Below, one piece after another: positions 22,637 to 31,408 of a stretch of DNA of 45,666 nt. The notes under the pieces are model-generated. The model saw nothing but the letters and a program-made list of their open reading frames with translations. It made no database searches and was not told the origin of the DNA. A program made the position numbers and the translations under genes. The DNA is from JACJYC01 sp964558465 (GTDB lineage Bacteria > Bacteroidota > Bacteroidia > Chitinophagales > Saprospiraceae), in assembly GCA_964558465.1 (NCBI GenBank), contig CAZLEF010000056.1:1-45666 (forward strand), in the 5' to 3' direction. How positions within the stretch are numbered: position 1 is the first letter of the stretch; every line of letters begins with the position of its first letter.

Positions 22637-23956
22637 TTAACCAATCAGGGACTGAATAATTTGCGGTTTTCCTGATGGTGTTGCCGGGATCAAATCTACT
22701 TCATTGAAAGAAATGCGGATAGGCTCGTTCAATTTTTCTTCAATGGTATGATGGATTTTCTTTAAAATTTCCGGATTAAAATCATCCCGGTTGGGGATAT
22801 ATTCCAGGATAATTTCATCCAATGTGTTTTGAATAACACGAAACTGCCTGATTTCAGGAATATGTTCGAAAATACCGGTAAAAAAATGGACGATCAGATG
22901 TTTGCCAGATGCCGTTCGGACAATATCCGTATCCCGGCCGATGATCTGTTTTATCATAGGAAAGGGGCGGCCGCAGGGACATCGTTTTTTGGGCTCTTCC
23001 GCGACGGCAAGGTCGCCCAGGTAATACCGGATCAAAGGCATAGCGTAGGCATCTAGCCGGGTGGCTACTACATAGCCCAGCTCTCCCGGTTGTACTTCAT
23101 TGCCGTTTTTATCCAGTAATTCAAGGTAAACATGCGGCGTGAGCACATGGTAATTTCCGGCTTCACATTGTCCTGCGATCATCAATCCTTCCGTACACCC
23201 GTAGGTGTCAAAAACGCGGGTTTTAAATTGGCGTTCAATGATTTGCCGGTAATGCGGAAACATTTTGTCCCCCCAGGAAATGACGGCATCGAATTGAATA
23301 TCTGTTATACCGAGTTCTTGTGCCAGTTTTGCATAAGCGTATAAACCTGAAGCATAGCCGCCAAAAAAAGCGCCCTTGCGTGGAACCTGTTGGAATGCCT
23401 CCTGTACAGTATTTTGGTCAAGGTCAAACGCTTGCTGATATTGGGTTCTTAAAACTTTATCCTTCCAAGCCTTTAATGCAGACCTTTTTGTGGTCATTCC
23501 CAATTGAAGTAAAGGGGCGCCCAATTGATACCCTGCCCATTCCCATAAATAAGTTTGCGTAGCGATTACATTCATGTTTTCCTGCCTGGTCATGAATACT
23601 TCTCCCTGGATACCCGATGAGCCGCTGCTTCGTTCGCTGATCAAACCGGACCGGTCGCCAAAAATCAGTTCGTCCAAATGGTCCCTGATATCTTTTTTAT
23701 GCAGGACAGGAAAGGATCTGATCCACTTAAACGGATCTTCATTTTTGGGTCCGGCAGCCTTTTTATAAAACGGCAGATTGCGAACGGAATGGTCCAACAG
23801 CGCTTCCAGCCGGTTTTTTTGCAGGGCTGCAATGGCGTCCGGGGCGGAAGATCCGATTTTCCTCCATTCCCGCAATTGGGGCATGAATGCTGTACCCAAA
23901 GCCAGATCGCCCAAAGGAATGATCAAATGTTCGATCATGCGATTATAAAGGCTCAT
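22637..23956 (-). CDS. PaaK/CapK-like adenylate-forming enzyme
   Basis: A 439-residue member of the phenylacetate-CoA ligase-like family. Marks are the AMP-binding loop SERSSGSSGIQGEVF, FDTYGCTEG (aryl/acyl-adenylate motif), and IRYYLGDLAV; a CPCGRPFP Cys pair suggests a small zinc site. In capsule loci this family (CapK) is common and is thought to activate an acyl group or amino acid for transfer to the polymer; the substrate is unknown. It starts with an ATGA overlap with the preceding GT4 gene, indicating translational coupling. A role in aromatic catabolism is unlikely in this setting. Confidence 0.87.
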   Translation of the reverse strand: MSLYNRMIEHLIIPLGDLALGTAFMPQLREWRKIGSSAPDAIAALQKNRLEALLDHSVRNLPFYKKAAGPKNEDPFKWIRSFPVLHKKDIRDHLDELIFGDRSGLISERSSGSSGIQGEVFMTRQENMNVIATQTYLWEWAGYQLGAPLLQLGMTTKRSALKAWKDKVLRTQYQQAFDLDQNTVQEAFQQVPRKGAFFGGYASGLYAYAKLAQELGITDIQFDAVISWGDKMFPHYRQIIERQFKTRVFDTYGCTEGLMIAGQCEAGNYHVLTPHVYLELLDKNGNEVQPGELGYVVATRLDAYAMPLIRYYLGDLAVAEEPKKRCPCGRPFPMIKQIIGRDTDIVRTASGKHLIVHFFTGIFEHIPEIRQFRVIQNTLDEIILEYIPNRDDFNPEILKKIHHTIEEKLNEPIRISFNEVDLIPATPSGKPQIIQSLIG

Positions 23957-24963
23957 GACAGCAATGCTTTCCACTTTTCAAGTATTGCCCCAGCATCAAA
24001 ACCCTCCGCCTTTTTGCGGGCATTTTCTGACAATTTGCCGGCTAATCCAGGAGTAGTTAACAATTGCTCAACTGCATCTAACATGGCTGCAGTTTCAGCG
24101 GGAGGGACTAATAAACCGTTGATACCGTTTTCTATGAGATAAGGTATTCCGCCAACATTTGTGCTGATGACGGGTAGTCCAAGCGCCATGGCTTCAATGA
24201 TGCTGACCGGCATATTGTCGAAATTGGTGGTGTTAAGAAAAATGGAATAATCTGCAGCCAGGTTTATCCATTCTTCCCTGGATAAAATACCTGTAAAACG
24301 GATTTTATCCTGTAAGCCCAACTTTACAGCAAGTTTTCTGCAATCTTCAAGGCTCCCATCCTTATCCGGGCCGACCATGCACATTCCGGCATCCGGATAT
24401 TTTTTCACCAGTTGATGGAATACCTCAATTGCCAGAGAAGGGTTGTACTGGCGATGAAAGGACCGGACCCATAAAATATTCGGTTTCAGGGTCCCCCGAT
24501 GGCAGTAAGGATAGTTTTTAACCTCTATAAAATTCGGAATAACCTCCGCCTTGAAACCGGATGCATCAAAAACAGCTTTCAGATAACCCGATGGGGAAAT
24601 ATTGATAAAAGAATGGTTAAAGATCATCTTACTTAGCCTTGGATTGTTTTTCAGGCGGGTGGGCAGACCGCCCCCATGCAGATACGGAATATATTTTTTC
24701 CCGAATAAACGACTAAGCTGCGCGATCGTCCAGGCAAAATAGAAGGCGTTGGAACTGTAGGTGTCGATAATAATATAATCCGCTCTGTGTGACTGGAAAA
24801 GAAACACCCGGATCATATCCAGTAACCGAAGAACAGGGTTCCAAATGCGGGAGGCATAAAAAACCTTGTACTGTTTTTCCAGCAGCGGGCCCAACGTTTC
24901 AATCGTGGTGGGCGTAATGCCGTGATTGGAAAGCCGGTTGCCCAGGTAGAGGAGGGTTTTCAT
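23953..24963 (-). CDS. GT4-family glycosyltransferase
   Basis: A 336-residue GT-B enzyme. The C-terminal donor site has PNILWVRSFHRQYNP, then DNMPVSIIEAMALGLPVIST with the E-x7-E type acidic pair, and LVPPAETAAMLDAVEQL. The N-terminal half binds the acceptor, with LGNRLSNHGITPTTIETLGP. ATG at 24963 is chosen because it aligns with the usual family start. That start lies 65 bases inside the preceding O-antigen ligase gene, an unusually long overlap for this locus. It probably adds one sugar to the lipid-linked repeat unit on the cytoplasmic face. Confidence 0.87.
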   Translation of the reverse strand: MKTLLYLGNRLSNHGITPTTIETLGPLLEKQYKVFYASRIWNPVLRLLDMIRVFLFQSHRADYIIIDTYSSNAFYFAWTIAQLSRLFGKKYIPYLHGGGLPTRLKNNPRLSKMIFNHSFINISPSGYLKAVFDASGFKAEVIPNFIEVKNYPYCHRGTLKPNILWVRSFHRQYNPSLAIEVFHQLVKKYPDAGMCMVGPDKDGSLEDCRKLAVKLGLQDKIRFTGILSREEWINLAADYSIFLNTTNFDNMPVSIIEAMALGLPVISTNVGGIPYLIENGINGLLVPPAETAAMLDAVEQLLTTPGLAGKLSENARKKAEGFDAGAILEKWKALLS

Positions 24964-26341
24964 GACCCTTTTTCGAGGATTTTTCAGGAATAATAAGGAT
25001 AAACGAAATAGCGAAAGCCAGCGCCGGCATGGCAAGCCGCATGCCCGCGTGGAACATGGTCAGCATCGTAAGGAAATAAAATTGTGCAGACCAATGTTTG
25101 TTTTCACCGTATCGAAGTTTTCTTATAAACCAAATGGGTAAATAAATAAAGTAAAATAAAAGAATGACCAAACCAAACAAACCGTGTTCGCCTAAAAGCC
25201 TGGTTTGTTCTGTATGGGAAGAAAATAATTTTCCATAATTTTCAAGCCTGAAAAGGGTTCCTCTACCAGCGCCAACGCCCAAAAATGGATATTTTGTAAA
25301 GGCTTCTAATTCCCATGAAAGAACTTGTTCCCTACCGGAAAGATAAGTTCTGTTGGTCGGTCTCCCTGTAAGCACCTCATTGGTGTCTTTTCCTTGATAT
25401 CGATACAATAGATAATTCCCTGTAAGTCTGTTTACCCAAAGAAGAACTGGTATAAAAATGATAAACGCAAATAGAAGCCTTACTCCAAGTTTGCCAATAT
25501 TCCGCTGATAGGACCTGGATTGAAGAATAACTATAAAAATTGCTGCGGTGGCAGCAAATAAAGCCGCAATCATTCCTCCCCTTGAGAAAGTCAGAAGTCC
25601 CCGAAATAACAGCAACAATAATAAGATTATATCGGTAATTCTGTTTATTGTCAGAATCTTTTTTGTTACAAGACCGTAAATCAACAGAACAATGCCCCAT
25701 CCAATCATCGTGGATACCTGATTGGGCCCAAATCCACCGCTGGCTTCATAATTTGAAGTGGAGATAAAATCGATCTCTGAGACCCTTTGCCCTGAAAATA
25801 AAAAAACAACAAGGGAAACAGAGGGTAAAACTGCTAAACTTAAGAGTTGGTGGACCTGTTCCTGGGTAAATAATCTTTTATAAAAATACATGCCCATTAC
25901 GCCTAGGACCAAAGGCCCCGTGATATGATAAAGTATGAGCTCTCTTAAATAAGCCACATCATTATGTCCATAATAAAGGGTAATTAATATTCCTGGTAAT
26001 AGAAGAAGAAGAAAAATTGAAAAAGGTAAAACTTGTTTGAATGGCCTTTGTCTGGAAAATAGAGCAATTAGAACTATTGCAATACACATGTATTTACCTA
26101 ATTCCCAAAAGATATAAAATTTTCCAATACGGTAAATAATCTCGAAGCTGGTAATGTATATTAAATAAAACGCCGCAATATTGGATTTGTCTTTAGACCT
26201 GGCAATATCAATAATACCCAAAACGCCAATAGCGATATAATAAAATACGCTTATTTGAGGAAAAAACCTGGCAGCGATACCAAGAATGGTATGTAAAAAA
26301 ATCGCCCAAACCGGTTTTGAAATATAAAACTTTAACAGCAT
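24899..26341 (-). CDS. O-antigen ligase/Wzy-like polymerase membrane protein
   Basis: A 480-residue protein with about eleven or twelve hydrophobic spans and one large periplasmic loop (about 320-375) that holds KYPFLGVGAGRGTLFR and SHTEQTRLLGEHGLFG, the Wzy_C/O-antigen ligase signature (arginine and HxxxxxxLxExG type). It would join repeat units in the periplasm; in a locus with Wzx, Wza and Wzc a Wzy polymerase role is more likely than a WaaL ligase role, but the sequence alone cannot decide. The C-terminal tail after the last span is short and basic and overlaps the next gene. Confidence 0.85.
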   Translation of the reverse strand: MLLKFYISKPVWAIFLHTILGIAARFFPQISVFYYIAIGVLGIIDIARSKDKSNIAAFYLIYITSFEIIYRIGKFYIFWELGKYMCIAIVLIALFSRQRPFKQVLPFSIFLLLLLPGILITLYYGHNDVAYLRELILYHITGPLVLGVMGMYFYKRLFTQEQVHQLLSLAVLPSVSLVVFLFSGQRVSEIDFISTSNYEASGGFGPNQVSTMIGWGIVLLIYGLVTKKILTINRITDIILLLLLLFRGLLTFSRGGMIAALFAATAAIFIVILQSRSYQRNIGKLGVRLLFAFIIFIPVLLWVNRLTGNYLLYRYQGKDTNEVLTGRPTNRTYLSGREQVLSWELEAFTKYPFLGVGAGRGTLFRLENYGKLFSSHTEQTRLLGEHGLFGLVILLFYFIYLPIWFIRKLRYGENKHWSAQFYFLTMLTMFHAGMRLAMPALAFAISFILIIPEKSSKKGHENPPLPGQPAFQSRHYAHHD

Positions 26342-26354
26342 CGATAATAATAAT

Positions 26355-27494
26355 TCAAAAACTTGATTTTTGGATTGATCGAGTCAATATTTTGGTTTTG
26401 AGTTTATTAATATAAAATTCATATGTAAAATCTTCGGCAAACTCGTAGGCTTGATAAGCCTTTTCTTGCAAGGGCGCCTTATCTGAGAGTATTCTGGTGA
26501 AAAAATCAGCAAACGATTCAGCCGCCGGAGTCCATACAAATCCATTTTTATCGGAAATATAATCAGGAATAGACGATATATTTGAGACTGCCGGAACACA
26601 ACCGAAATTGGCAGCTTCGGCCAATACTTTGGGAAAACCTTCTGACGCGCTTGTCGGTAATAATATCAAGTGGCATTTTGAAAAAATGTCCGTCAAATGT
26701 TCGCGATTCATCCAGCCGTAAAACAGAATTGGTAAAGCCAGGTTGTTTGCAATAGTTTGGTAATCCTTGAAATTCGGGCCATTTCCCACTATGTGCATGC
26801 AGTTGATGCGATCCCTGACAACTGTGAGTTGCAAATTTTCCAAGATCAAACGAATTCCTTTGGCATCTTCCAGCCGGCCGACAAAACAAAGATCCAACGG
26901 TCCTTTGAAGCTTTTGATTTTAAGTGTTTTACGACCAACCTGACGCTCTTCTTTAGTCAGGCAGGGGTTTTCAAAACTTATCAGGTGAGGGTTCTGCCCA
27001 GGCAAAAAACCATTGATAGTCACCTTTTTTTTCGTAAAAGAAGACAATAAGAGTCTTTGCCATCCGTAACCCATGGGAGGGTTGATCTGCGCCCAATTCC
27101 CGGCGTATTTAAACCATCCTGGTTTGGTTACAAACCAACTAAGGTAAGGGATCAGAAATACACCGATGCCGGTCGGGGCCCGAAACTGCCACCAGTCCAC
27201 TTGCTTCAAAACCCGGTTTACCGTTCGGATTACTGAGGGAATCTGTTTTAAGATGCCCAATTTATCTTTGAATCTTGAGCCTCCAAACGGTTTCAACGGA
27301 ACGAAATGGATCTTATCAGAAATATAAGGCAGGGCGCTGGGGGGGGCTGGACCCCCATGCAGCACGGCAACATGCCAGATCTCCTCAAAAATTTCCAGCA
27401 AGTGATTGATTTCCCTTATGGTTGGCCCCCAACCCACGATCTGGCCGTCGGGTGCAATATAGTGTTCCGTATGGGAAATAACGGCGAGTTTCAA
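26355..27494 (-). CDS. GT4-family glycosyltransferase
   Basis: A 379-residue GT-B enzyme. N-terminal MKLAVISHTEHY, donor-site blocks LDLCFVGRLEDAKGIRLILE and ASEGFPKVLAEAANFGCVPA (E-x7-E type), then VWTPAAESFADFF. The start is a TTG that overlaps the preceding gene's stop as TTGA; the start is supported by the family-typical N-terminus and by the lack of any ATG nearby. It lies between another GT4 gene and the polymerase. Donor and linkage are unknown. Confidence 0.87.
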   Translation of the reverse strand: MKLAVISHTEHYIAPDGQIVGWGPTIREINHLLEIFEEIWHVAVLHGGPAPPSALPYISDKIHFVPLKPFGGSRFKDKLGILKQIPSVIRTVNRVLKQVDWWQFRAPTGIGVFLIPYLSWFVTKPGWFKYAGNWAQINPPMGYGWQRLLLSSFTKKKVTINGFLPGQNPHLISFENPCLTKEERQVGRKTLKIKSFKGPLDLCFVGRLEDAKGIRLILENLQLTVVRDRINCMHIVGNGPNFKDYQTIANNLALPILFYGWMNREHLTDIFSKCHLILLPTSASEGFPKVLAEAANFGCVPAVSNISSIPDYISDKNGFVWTPAAESFADFFTRILSDKAPLQEKAYQAYEFAEDFTYEFYINKLKTKILTRSIQKSSF

Positions 27495-28603
27495 GAAACG
27501 GGTAGGTTTAGAATGTGCAGGTACTGCCGGATCACCTTGTCCCAGGTAAAGTTATCTGCCCAGGTTTTGGCATTGGCTGCGTAAGCTGAATAATTTGACA
27601 GAATATTGCCTACTGCCGCAGCTACGCGGGCAGGGTTGCCTGCTTCAACCAGTTGCCCGGAGTATCCGTTTCTAATGGCGTCGTTAATGCCGCTGTCATT
27701 GGCCCCGATTGCAGGAAGCCCAAGATAATTCGCTTCCAGGATTGCGATACCAAAACCTTCCACGTCCCCATCCGCCTGGCGTTCGCTTAACATCAGGAAA
27801 ATATCCGCCCCGCGAAGAGTAGGCGCAAGTTCGCTGTCCGGCAGAGGGCCGTGAAAAGTGACATGGTCGCTCACACCTAATTCTTTTGCCAGGTTCTCAA
27901 AAGCGGTCTGCTCAGTTGGCAACCCGACAATATGGTAATGGGCTTCCGGGTATCGCTCCAGGATCGCCGGCAGGGCGCAGATGACGTTATGCTGCCCCTT
28001 TCGACGGTTGACATTGCCCACCGTGATCAGGGTTGGAGAACCCGAAAGAGAACGTTTTTCAGGGTACCCATCCAAGCGTTCCGGATCGAATCCGTTAGGG
28101 ACAACCCTTAACTTTAGTCGAGGTTGCAGTTTCCGGGCCAGATTTGCGGTGAATTCGGAAACGGCGATACCCTGATCAAATCCCCGAAGGCTCCACTGGG
28201 TCAATCGGCGGGCCGGACCGGCCATTGCCAATTCGGTGCCATGCAGGATGGCAATGTATTGATGGCCAGGATAAAAGAAACTGAAGAACCCGGCGAGCCA
28301 AAGACTGAATTTGCCGGAAGCAATCACCGAAATTGCATGCGGGGTATCTATATGCCTAAAGGTCATCAATATTCGTTGGAGATAAGTAAACCAAATAATA
28401 CGGAAACGGCGAGCCCGTTGAACAGAAAAAGGAAACGACTTGTCGAAAATTTGTTCCGAACCCAAATGGCTGGATCCGCGGCTATTGGTGATTACCCTGA
28501 CCTCTTTACCTGATTGCTGCAACCACCAGGACAGACTTGCTGCGTGATGGCCTATACCTCCGGGCTGAGGAGGAAATTCGGAACTTAGTATTAAAATTCT
28601 CAT
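27491..28603 (-). CDS. GT4-family glycosyltransferase
   Basis: A 370-residue GT-B enzyme with a textbook start MRILILSSEFPPQPGGIGHH (phosphate-loop GGIG), ILHGTELAMAG, ITVGNVNRRKGQHNVICALP and DVEGFGIAILEANYLGLPAI. This resembles PimB/PimC-type mannosyltransferase architecture, but specificity cannot be read. It is the first gene after the inverted-repeat element at 28615-28693 and may begin a separate transcript. Confidence 0.88.
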   Translation of the reverse strand: MRILILSSEFPPQPGGIGHHAASLSWWLQQSGKEVRVITNSRGSSHLGSEQIFDKSFPFSVQRARRFRIIWFTYLQRILMTFRHIDTPHAISVIASGKFSLWLAGFFSFFYPGHQYIAILHGTELAMAGPARRLTQWSLRGFDQGIAVSEFTANLARKLQPRLKLRVVPNGFDPERLDGYPEKRSLSGSPTLITVGNVNRRKGQHNVICALPAILERYPEAHYHIVGLPTEQTAFENLAKELGVSDHVTFHGPLPDSELAPTLRGADIFLMLSERQADGDVEGFGIAILEANYLGLPAIGANDSGINDAIRNGYSGQLVEAGNPARVAAAVGNILSNYSAYAANAKTWADNFTWDKVIRQYLHILNLPVS

Positions 28604-28614
28604 TTATGATTACA

Positions 28615-28693
28615 CAAGTTTTGTGCATCGATGCGCGGCTTCCGCCTTTAGAGCCTGCCGCGCAGAAGGCGTGGGCCTGATGCACAAAACTTG
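28615..28693. repeat. Inverted repeat element inside the capsule locus
   Basis: Perfect 15-bp arms CAAGTTTTGTGCATC and GATGCACAAAACTTG enclose a second stem GCGCGGC/GCCGCGC. The GC-rich loop stands out from the AT-rich gene that precedes it in transcription. It fills nearly the whole gap between the exostosin-like gene and the next GT4 gene. It could be a terminator or RNA-stabilising element that splits the long operon, or a small dispersed repeat. Confidence 0.8.
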
Positions 28694-28714
28694 GCGACGC
28701 GAAGTATATTTAAT

Positions 28715-29779
28715 TCAGATTATTAAATTCTTGAAAAAACCTCCTAAGGTTAGTTTTTCCAGCCAGAATTCCCGGTTGGTTTTTTGTAAGGCATAAAATG
28801 AAACTGGATTTAGTTGGGCGTGAAATGTTAATATCTGGTCTCCAATTTGTTCAATTTCAGAAGATTCTATCCAAACGACATGTTTTCTCCATTGAATTTT
28901 CTTAGAAAAGGGTACCGTACAGTCCGTGTTCACGAAAACCGGAATCCGTCCCATCGCCAATGTTTCATAAAGCCTGACGGAAAAATTTCCACCGCCGCGA
29001 ATGCAAACCACATAGTCGCTGTTGACCATATTGTCAAAAAATTCAAGTGTTGTTTTCTTTCGCTCTTCCTCCGAATCTGCGCCCGCCCGGTATTTTGAAC
29101 GTTTGATGAAATTGGACTCTAGTCGCTCATCTTTTTCAATAAGGGCAAGCGTTTTGGCCCGAAGCATGACGGGTGGGGGAAAAATTGAATGAGCCTGCAA
29201 AGGGGAAATGCCTGAATGATATTTTAAGTTCCGGATGCCAGTTCGACCTGTTGCCCAAACATACTGCAGGAGGCTCCCCTTGGCCTGACCACAAAAACCG
29301 ATTACCGGTTTGGGTCGCCATTCCCGGAGGGGAACCTCGTTTTGATGGTACCATTTTTTTAAAGGATCCTGAAAAAATGCAGGCATTCCGAAGTGGTTGG
29401 ATGGCAATTTTGACTGGTATCCGTTTGCCCTTAAAACAATTAAATTGGGCAAATCCGGCACATCTACCCCAAAATCTCCGCTCACCCAGGATACCACTTT
29501 TTTTTCATGTTTATTAGCCTTTTTAACAAACTCAATCGCGTTTTTTATCAAACCATTAACCCGGTAATAGTTCCATGACATCGGCAGTACTGCCAGATCA
29601 GATTTTTCCAGACAATTTGAAAAAATGAAATCGTTTTCTAATAAGCCGTATTCTTCCTGTCTTTGAATGGCGCTATATCCAGCTTTTTTTTCGATAAATG
29701 GCTTTAGAAGGTCAATCAGTTCGCGTCTATGGCTTGTACTGTAATGGGAAGGTTCTGTAAATAGTTTAATAGCGGGCAT
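28715..29779 (-). CDS. Exostosin-like (GT47) glycosyltransferase
   Basis: A 354-residue protein with the exostosin-family C-terminal block SDYVVCIRGGGNFSVRLYET followed by LAMGRIPVFVNTDC (about 265-300), which forms the nucleotide-sugar site, and an N-terminal half with SWVSGDFGVDVPDLPN. It has no membrane span and is presumably cytoplasmic. Family members in bacteria transfer diverse sugars. It overlaps the preceding GT2 gene by 14 bases and ends just before the inverted-repeat element. Confidence 0.82.
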   Translation of the reverse strand: MPAIKLFTEPSHYSTSHRRELIDLLKPFIEKKAGYSAIQRQEEYGLLENDFIFSNCLEKSDLAVLPMSWNYYRVNGLIKNAIEFVKKANKHEKKVVSWVSGDFGVDVPDLPNLIVLRANGYQSKLPSNHFGMPAFFQDPLKKWYHQNEVPLREWRPKPVIGFCGQAKGSLLQYVWATGRTGIRNLKYHSGISPLQAHSIFPPPVMLRAKTLALIEKDERLESNFIKRSKYRAGADSEEERKKTTLEFFDNMVNSDYVVCIRGGGNFSVRLYETLAMGRIPVFVNTDCTVPFSKKIQWRKHVVWIESSEIEQIGDQILTFHAQLNPVSFYALQKTNREFWLEKLTLGGFFKNLII

Positions 29780-31403
29780 TTGATTGAGTTTTATTTAATT
29801 TCGGGACAATTTCTCCGGCCTCAACCAATAACCTCGCTTTTGATCTTTTATTCTTCAATTTGAATATTGTATCCGGAAGCAATGCCATATTAATGACCAA
29901 TTTCATTAATCTCAACCATCGATTTCCATGAAAACTTAAAGTAGCCCAGAGAGAAATAACTACCGACTCCCTGATTTCTTCGTGTGAGAAGTGCTTAATT
30001 TGAAGATATAACTCTGTCACATGCGGCAGTCTGCGATGGAGTAATTTTTTCCGGGCACTGCTTCTTGTAATTTTTCGGCTTCCGAATGTGCGAAGGCCGC
30101 CCGATGGTACACGTAAATGGAGGGACTGGATCATAGGGTCTAAAACCATAAGCGCTCCGCTTTTAAACAACCTGATGCCGAGTTCATGGTCTTCGCTTTG
30201 TCCTTTGTCCATGCGTTCATCAAATAATCCTGATCGGGAAAGGGCTTGCAAGCTTACTAAACTATCGTTTGTAGGAAAAACATGACTTACAGTCAGGCAC
30301 ATATTTTTTCTATCAATCGTCAAGGCATCCTTCTCATCGGGAACCCCGCTGGATACATCAGCTTTAAAATTTATGATATTCTGCCAATGTCGCTGAAGAT
30401 GATCTGGTTGAACTTCTTCCATATCGTCGTCCATAAAAAAAATATAATCGCCAGTTGCTTTTTGTATCCCGAAGTTTCGTTGAGAGCATTGGCCGATTTT
30501 ATCCGAATGAAAATACCGGATAGGAACGTCAGAAGTTGGATAGAAGGTTTTGAAATCAATTATTCCTTTTTCAGTTGGGGTGGCATCTACCACAATTATC
30601 TCATTGGGTTTCAATTTTTGGGTTAATAATTGTTCAATTACCTTGGTTAAATATTGATATCGCCCAAGTGTAATAAGAATGGCGGAGATATTGGGAGTGA
30701 AATCAGAATCACTTTTAACAATCTTACGGGTATAATATACAGGCTTTAAATAAGTGATATTATTAGAATGTGCCCAAGATTTTAAAATGGCGGAAAATCC
30801 AAAAGTTTTAGTTGCAATAGTTCGGAAGGTCGCCCAATTCACCCAAAAAGATCGAAAATGGCGACGCAAAAAAACAAATTCATCTTTGACAGAAAAGTGA
30901 ACAGTGGTATTTTTTTTATCCGCCTCTCCCATTTCTGGATGGTAAATCGGGATAACACCCTGTGTGATGCAACGATACCCAAATTCCAAGCCGGCCGCCT
31001 CCAGCGTTTCGAATTTTTCGCAAATATTTCCCAACTGGCGAAATACATCGTTCAGGATCAAAAGCTGGGTGAGATCGATTTTCCAAGAGACCGAAGGCTG
31101 CCTGATGTCAGATTGAAGCGATAACATCCAGCAGGGTCTAATAAATTTTAGCATCTGGAATTCAGCTTTTTTACCACTATGCCAGAGATCCCCTCTATCG
31201 GTTGATATTACATGAAATAAATCAATATTAAAATCCTTTTTTTTAAAATCCCAAAAAATAGTGAATCCTCCTTTGTCCAAAAGGTTCTCAATGGCAGTTG
31301 CTAATGAAAAAACAGTATTTTCTGAAATGAGGAATTCTCCATATGGCCATGTCAAATTCTTTGGAGGATTAAACGCCACTAAGTGTATATTGGATTTTTC
31401 CAT
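29766..31403 (-). CDS. Family 2 glycosyltransferase with an unassigned N-terminal domain
   Basis: A 545-residue protein in two parts. Residues about 240-460 form a GT-A domain: ISAILITLGRYQYLTKVIEQ, IIVVDATPTEKG, FFMDDDMEEV (metal site) and KGQSEDHELGIRLF (catalytic ED). The first 235 residues (HLVAFNPPKNLTWPYGEFLI and DKGGFTIFWDFKKKDFN) match no family I know and could be a second transferase-like or partner-binding domain; GT2 partners are normally 250-350 residues. ATG at 31403 is chosen over a TTG three codons earlier. Confidence 0.8.
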   Translation of the reverse strand: MEKSNIHLVAFNPPKNLTWPYGEFLISENTVFSLATAIENLLDKGGFTIFWDFKKKDFNIDLFHVISTDRGDLWHSGKKAEFQMLKFIRPCWMLSLQSDIRQPSVSWKIDLTQLLILNDVFRQLGNICEKFETLEAAGLEFGYRCITQGVIPIYHPEMGEADKKNTTVHFSVKDEFVFLRRHFRSFWVNWATFRTIATKTFGFSAILKSWAHSNNITYLKPVYYTRKIVKSDSDFTPNISAILITLGRYQYLTKVIEQLLTQKLKPNEIIVVDATPTEKGIIDFKTFYPTSDVPIRYFHSDKIGQCSQRNFGIQKATGDYIFFMDDDMEEVQPDHLQRHWQNIINFKADVSSGVPDEKDALTIDRKNMCLTVSHVFPTNDSLVSLQALSRSGLFDERMDKGQSEDHELGIRLFKSGALMVLDPMIQSLHLRVPSGGLRTFGSRKITRSSARKKLLHRRLPHVTELYLQIKHFSHEEIRESVVISLWATLSFHGNRWLRLMKLVINMALLPDTIFKLKNKRSKARLLVEAGEIVPKLNKTQSNARY

Positions 31404-31408
31404 TGACT

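Noticed and set aside
22637..23956. Phenylacetate catabolism gene
   Set aside because: The PaaK-like fold is clear, but no other paa genes are present and the gene is translationally coupled to glycosyltransferases; a CapK-like role in the polysaccharide locus is more likely.
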